The position numbers and the translations under genes are program-made. From the NCBI GenBank assembly GCA_963281155.1, contig CAUJLY010000006.1, positions 5,518,001-5,582,000 of the forward strand: DNA of 64,000 nucleotides, given 5' to 3'. The notes beneath the pieces are model-generated. The model saw only the letters and a list, made by a program, of their open reading frames with translations. It was not told the DNA's origin and searched no databases. Below are positions 59,558-64,000 of this stretch, piece after piece. Origin of the DNA: Rhabditophanes sp. KR3021. Lineage: Eukaryota; Nematoda; Chromadorea; Rhabditida; Alloionematidae. Position 1 is the stretch's first letter. Every line of letters starts with the position of its first letter.

Positions 59558-60205
59558 TTACAAAACAAGGGAAGAAGCAGCAAGACATGTGAAGCGCCCT
59601 TTAAACGATTTTACAACTTTGTTATAACAGCAAGTGAGCCGGGGATATTTGCATATATCCAAATTACAATAATCAAGTTCAGTACCACTTCTAAAACAGA
59701 ATTTAAAGATTACTTTGATTAGTAATATATTCACGAAGAAATTTTTAAGCAGTAATCTGATAATAAATCTGAATCCAAACATAATATCGAGTAGCAATAA
59801 TAATAAGTAGCGAGGTTTCGAAAAACTTGTTTAACAATATGTTCCCTATATGATGTTTTTCAAAGGTATCGCAATTTTTTGCTAATTAAAATAAATTACC
59901 CTGTGCAAGCACACGTTGAGCCAGTCGTTAAGCACACCCTCGTTCTTATATGAATGCCGCATGAACCACTGTATTAAATATTAATGTAAAAAAGATAAAA
60001 TTTAAAGATACCACGAGTCGGTGCAATCAGACCAATTACTCCATTCGAGCCATTCTGTTGTAGCTGTTTGACATATCGGACTCACAGTAACTGTTGTTGT
60101 TGGAAGTATTGTTGATGTAGTTTGAGAACTTACATATATAGAAGCTTGAGTTAGAAAGATAACACATGCTATTAAATAAGGAGAATAGTTAAATTCACAT
60201 GTCAT
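59558..60205 (-). CDS. Small secreted protein with one TSP1-like domain
   Basis: Minus-strand exons 60012-60205, 59900-59968 and 59558-59690 keep phase and give 131 residues. A signal peptide (YLIACVIFLTQASIYVSS) and a Thr-rich linker lead to a thrombospondin type 1 repeat: EWLEWSNWSDCTDSCGSCG, then a basic strand (IHIRTRVCL) and CACTG. The C-terminus has a second Cys cluster (YCNLDIC, RLTCCYN) typical of nematode TSP1 secreted proteins. Matrix or cuticle association is likely. The ATG is 13 nt past an acceptor (GTTACAG, minus strand, 60219-60225), a good spliced-leader site. The second intron is about 209 nt. Confidence 0.8.
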
Positions 60206-61419
60206 GATGTTAATAGTTCTGTAACAAAATAATGAAAAATTATTAAAATGTATACATTAAATAATGTTAGAAAGAACAAATATGTAACACTAACGGATAT
60301 TAATTGTAGTGGAATATTTGATTTCATGCGTATAGCTCCAATAAATTTGAAAAATGAGCATGAGTAATGCAATGATCCGGAAGTTGTAATACTAATTATC
60401 CAATATTTGTTCTTGTCAAAAAGATCATTGCTCTAGCGAGCACATCATTATCATTTTTGGATTAACAATGTATTGAACAAAATTACAGATTGTTAAAATT
60501 TAAAGATCATCTCAAATAATCCAAATTAATTGGTATTTATAATATGGGTTGCTATTGTCGCTTATAGTTACTAAATCTATTCATTTTTAAGAACTATATA
60601 TCATAAATGGAGCACTTCGTATTTTAGACGTCATATTTAAAAATAATAGGTAGGCATAATATTGCGGCATAACATTTAGACATAAAATTCAGATACGATA
60701 TTACATGTAAAGGTGATACCTAGGTGTTAGGTCAGTGATAGTTTAAATTGCAATTAAAGTAGTATAAGACATTATTTAACTTTTGGAAGTGTACAAATCG
60801 AATACACATTTTAATTTCAATATAGATCTATCATACTTATTATTTATTTGCATACTATTATTTTCGAAATTCCGTAAATTATTAAGTTAGTCCGAAACAC
60901 AGTTTTTGCAGCTTTTGTAAATGCATCGTACGGCCAACTGCAAAGAGATATTTTGAATCTGCTTTATGATTTAAAGTTAAAAATGCCGTGTCTTTTAAAC
61001 TGCAGAAACAGAATTTTGAAAAAAATTGTTTGTGTCTCGAAAAAGAGTAAGAAATTGGTCCAGGAATGTGACTTAAATTGTTTTTATCAAAAAGAGTTTA
61101 CAATAGTTTGTAGAGCTGGAAAACTGAGTTTAATGACATAGACTAAAGCTTGAAAGCTCAAATAACCTGCTTGAAGGGACAGTTAATAATGTAGAAGCAC
61201 AAAAGGCAAAGAATATATTATTTTTTGTGTAATGAGTTTAAAAGAGTTAAAAAAGGACTGTATTAATCAAAACTCTTATGTAGAAAAGCTCATTTAAACA
61301 TGGATAGGCCGCCTGCGAGGTAATGCAAAAGAAAAGAAGTTTCGAAAAATGCATCCCGTTTCTTGTATAAAATGAAGAAAATAAGCAATTTATTTTATAT
61401 AAAAGTTCATAATTCAAAA
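60206..61419. other. Intergenic, with one weak open frame
   Basis: AT-rich, no supported gene. A frame of about 85 codons is open on the + strand from 60883 to 61141 with a fairly protein-like composition (NASYGQLQRDILNLLYDLK), but it has no good start, splice partner or known family. I list it as a possible decayed coding fragment only. Confidence 0.35.
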
Positions 61420-62099
61420 TTAGAGTAAATCCGCAATCAAGTCAATTTTGACAAATGTTTTTACACCTTGATACACGGTTGTAAATACGGCGGGATCGAT
61501 GTTATCCTTAACTCTGATAAATATGGTTCTAGCACGTTTTCTTGTAAAAAATTGGTTGATCATGCTGTATACTTTATTTGAAATTGCAGTTTTGCCTTTC
61601 TTGTTAGCTTCCATTTTTGATATTTGTGCCAGTACTTGTGTAATAAAGGGCATCAAGTTGTTAGTTCCAACGGTTGTCATATTCGAAATTACTACGGGTA
61701 ATTTATCAGCCAAAGCAGAAGATAACGTGGTGTATACGGGAAAAGCTTTAGAAATCTGGGTAGGTTTGAGTACAGAAAAAGCTGTTGCTACGGTGTCTGT
61801 AATTGTTTTTAGTTATAAGGAAACATATAAAAAAACTTGCCTTCCATAATTTCATCTATTGTTTTTTTGGCATAATACTCTTCAAAAAAGAAATCAAAGA
61901 AATAACTAAGTTGGTCTTTTGACAAGAAATCAGAGACAAGTGCTGTTACTCTATTTATAGTTTTATCCTTTGGAGTTAATGCGGCTGATTCTTGTACGTG
62001 TCCTTTAGAATCCTCAGTAGAGATGTCGGCATCGCATAGCCCTAAAGATTGACATGACGCCAAAATTATAGCTACTAATATCCATGAAAAAGACTTCAT
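61420..62099 (-). CDS. Secreted helical protein, unknown family, with GC-AG intron
   Basis: Minus-strand exons 61841-62099 and 61420-61796 give 211 residues. An in-frame GTG lies upstream at 62126, but the ATG at 62099 begins a good signal peptide (MKSFSWILVAIILASCQSLG). The intron (61797-61840, 44 nt) starts with GCAAGT rather than GT, a GC-AG intron whose splice preserves phase (EIMEDTVATAFSVL). The mature protein is mostly amphipathic helix with hardly any cysteines (TINRVTALVSDFLSKDQ, IDLIADLL end). This could be a lipid-binding secreted helical bundle, but no nematode family (SXP/RAL-2, FAR) could be matched by eye. Confidence 0.75.
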
Positions 62100-62886
62100 A
62101 ATATTAAGTAATTTTGAATTGCGCACAAATAATATATTAGATCAATCTTGTGAATAAATAATTTATATTGAACGGTTAAATGAGTAGAAAAATGTCAAAG
62201 TTGTAGCTTAAACGATGTTTTAAATTTGAAGAGAATGGTAAAGACATGTTTAAAGTGATTTACATGAAATTATTCGAGATCAGCCGTATGATTAAAATGG
62301 ATTTTAGTTATCTGTAATGGAAACCAAAAAAATTTAAAAATTTAAAATATGCTTCTACATATTTAATGACAGATATGTTTTAATATCCAGATTAATGTAT
62401 ATACGTTTTTAGTACTAATTACCATGATCGCTGGGTTTATTTGCAGTACATATATTCAAATAACCTTACAATCATTTTATATCTCAAAACAAATATGTTC
62501 TTTGAATTTTTCGCGAATTACTTGTTGTGAAATGATTTTGTAAAGTAACTTGCCTAAGAATTTGTAAAATATACTTCAGATAATAAATACGTGAATAACT
62601 TTGAATATAGAAATTCTATTTCCAAAAAACGATTAAATAATTAGCAATCAAGTTTTAATATAATTTTGACTCCTTAGTTTGAGTTTATTATTTTCCTCAT
62701 TAGTTTGGTATTTATTAATTTTTTCATTTTGCCTTGAATTTGTTAAATTTTCAACTCCTAAAATGTTTAATACGTTCTGTTCCAAAATAATTACTTGTAA
62801 ACCTTAAACATTAAAAATAACAAATGGGATACAATCTTCCGCTACTCGTAAATAACTAGAGTTGTCGTAAAAGCTGAATCCATACC
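62100..62886. other. Intergenic, about 790 bp
   Basis: AT-rich, no coding stretch seen. Confidence 0.5.
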
Positions 62887-63655
62887 TTGCTATTAAATAT
62901 TCTTGCTTCTAAAAATATTGATGCTCGAGAACAAGCTTACCTTGCCCTTGCTAATATTATTGATGACAACCCTGATATTGATGGCTACAATGTCAAGCCT
63001 AGAACTATAGATCCTTTTGCCACATTTAAAATGAAGGTTTTACAATGAAACACTTGCTTCATGTGTCTTGGGTCATAACACATTTTTGTATCGCCAAAAT
63101 CCGAGAACAAACTATAACACTCCAAATTACTTACCTACCGCTATGCTTATCCTTTTCAATTGCGATTACAATGTAGTTTGTGTAAATTGTATACGTGCTT
63201 GGATCAATCTTATAGAGCGTGGTGACAAATCCACACAATTATTGGAAAGTAGTACCTAAAAGGATTTGTCTTTATCGATAATAGAAATCTTGATGTTCTT
63301 CGATCTGTTGGGGAATGTTATTCGGAACAGAAGACAATGTTCATTTTATTATTCACCAAAATATTATCAAAAAAATAATTTTATTATTAGATTATCACGA
63401 GTTAAGAATAAAAAAAACAACACTTTTACTAATTTCAACTATTTTGACTGGAAATGGAAAACACATTCAATTTACATAGAATGCGAAAACTATAATTGCT
63501 TCAGGAAGCTGCTCGGCCAGATCAACGTCGCTATATTTGAAAAAGAAAGCCATGCAAAATACATGGTTGAAAATGTGGCAATTCAATTGCTAAGTAATTT
63601 ATTCGTCAAAATAAACATTGAATTGTTCCAAGTTATTTTAAAGGGTTTCGGTTAA
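62887..63655 (+). pseudogene. Broken coding remnant, frames shifted
   Basis: Three adjoining + strand open stretches read well but lie in different frames: about 53 codons at 62887-63048 (NIDAREQAYLALANIIDDNP), then about 75 codons to 63259 (SCVLGHNTFLYRQNPRTN), then a short piece near 63260-63350 (GFVFIDNRNLDVLRSVGE), and a long frame to 63655 (HAKYMVENVAIQLLSNLF). Composition is more coding-like than the surroundings. No splice sites bridge them well. The DNRNLD piece loosely recalls NYN-type nuclease starts, but that is weak. Best read as a decayed gene; alternatively frameshift errors in the assembly. Confidence 0.4.
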
Positions 63656-64000
63656 ATCATCAACAGCTTATAGTGAAACAAAAAAAATAAAATTGACAGA
63701 TAAATTCATATTTTTTTATATTCATTATAAATAATCTAATAAAGTCTACAAATAATAGTGTTAATATTTACAAAACTTAGTGTAATATACTTTATTATGT
63801 TTGATTGCGTTGATATCAAATTGAACTCACATAAATATCACTCATTTTCCTTGAACTTGATTCATTTGAAGCAATTTTGAATATATACCTATATGTATAA
63901 TGCCACAATATTGATTAAGTTATTTAATCGTACTTGATGCAAAATGTTTATAGTTGTTTTACCTTATTCATATTTCAAACTATAATACGATATATGTTCA
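63656..64000. other. Right edge, noncoding
   Basis: AT-rich sequence to the window end, without a recognised feature. Confidence 0.5.

Noticed and set aside
1..64000. tRNA, rRNA, SL RNA and CRISPR-like arrays
   Set aside because: I looked for tRNA B-box-like motifs, a conserved spliced-leader sequence and spaced direct repeats and found none.

Overview
The window is nuclear DNA of a nematode. It is AT-rich and gene-dense, with many very short introns (about 40-60 nt). Many genes have a 3' splice-site sequence 0-20 nt upstream of the ATG with no matching upstream exon, as expected for spliced-leader trans-splicing. Several products belong to nematode families or have their clearest relatives there: an EFF-1/AFF-1 type cell fusogen, an NLP-47-like AKH/GnRH precursor, an AGE-1-like PI3-kinase and a ShK + nitrobindin-like secreted protein. 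The species cannot be named from the sequence. The low intron number and tiny introns would suit a clade IV type genome, but that is only a guess. Gene models were built by hand from reading frames and splice phases; exon coordinates are in the evidence fields.

Layout, left to right. 1-5 kb: two tandem paralogous four-pass membrane proteins (+). 5.8-8 kb: an SPT2 chromatin protein (-) with a 13-copy decapeptide array. 9.1-10.2 kb: a LAAT-1/PQLC2 lysosomal cationic amino-acid exporter (+). 10.8-13.5 kb: a large basic, probably nuclear protein of unknown family (+). 13.8-18.2 kb: an anoctamin (-). 18.9-19.7 kb: the diphthamide ligase DPH6 (+). 20-23.6 kb: a class I PI3-kinase catalytic subunit (-). 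24.4-25.6 kb: peroxin 13 (+). 25.8-26.5 kb: a small acidic unknown (-). 27.3-28.2 kb: a secreted cysteine-repeat protein (-). 28.9-30.5 kb: a rhodopsin-type GPCR (-). 32-33.9 kb: two small + strand genes. 34.3-37.9 kb: a K-Cl cotransporter (-). 40.6-43.1 kb: the fusogen (+), with an unlisted opposite-strand gene inside one intron. 45.9-46.5 kb: another four-pass protein (+). 48.5-50.5 kb: a secreted MAM-like protein (+). 50.9-51.3 kb: the AKH-like neuropeptide precursor (-). 52.4-54.2 kb: a DOMON/cytochrome b561 (-). 56.8-57.7 kb: ShK + nitrobindin-like (+). 57.9-59.2 kb: a divergent Cys-loop channel (-). 59.6-60.2 kb: a small TSP1 protein (-). 61.4-62.1 kb: a secreted helical unknown with a GC-AG intron (-). 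62.9-63.7 kb: a broken coding remnant.

The genes do not form one pathway. Shared themes are membrane transport and signalling (anoctamin, KCC, LAAT-1, Cys-loop channel, GPCR, neuropeptide) and insulin/PI3K signalling. Many pairs are divergent and share an upstream region (spt-2/laat-1, anoctamin/dph-6, age-1/prx-13, KCC/fusogen).

The strongest points for a second look are the AKH-like precursor, the nested gene in the fusogen intron, a small two-exon gene at 31986-32272 with a perfect TACTAAC branch point, readable in-frame introns, a GC-AG intron, and frequent use of TAG and AAG as 3' splice sites. I found no CRISPR arrays, tRNAs, rRNAs or intact transposons.
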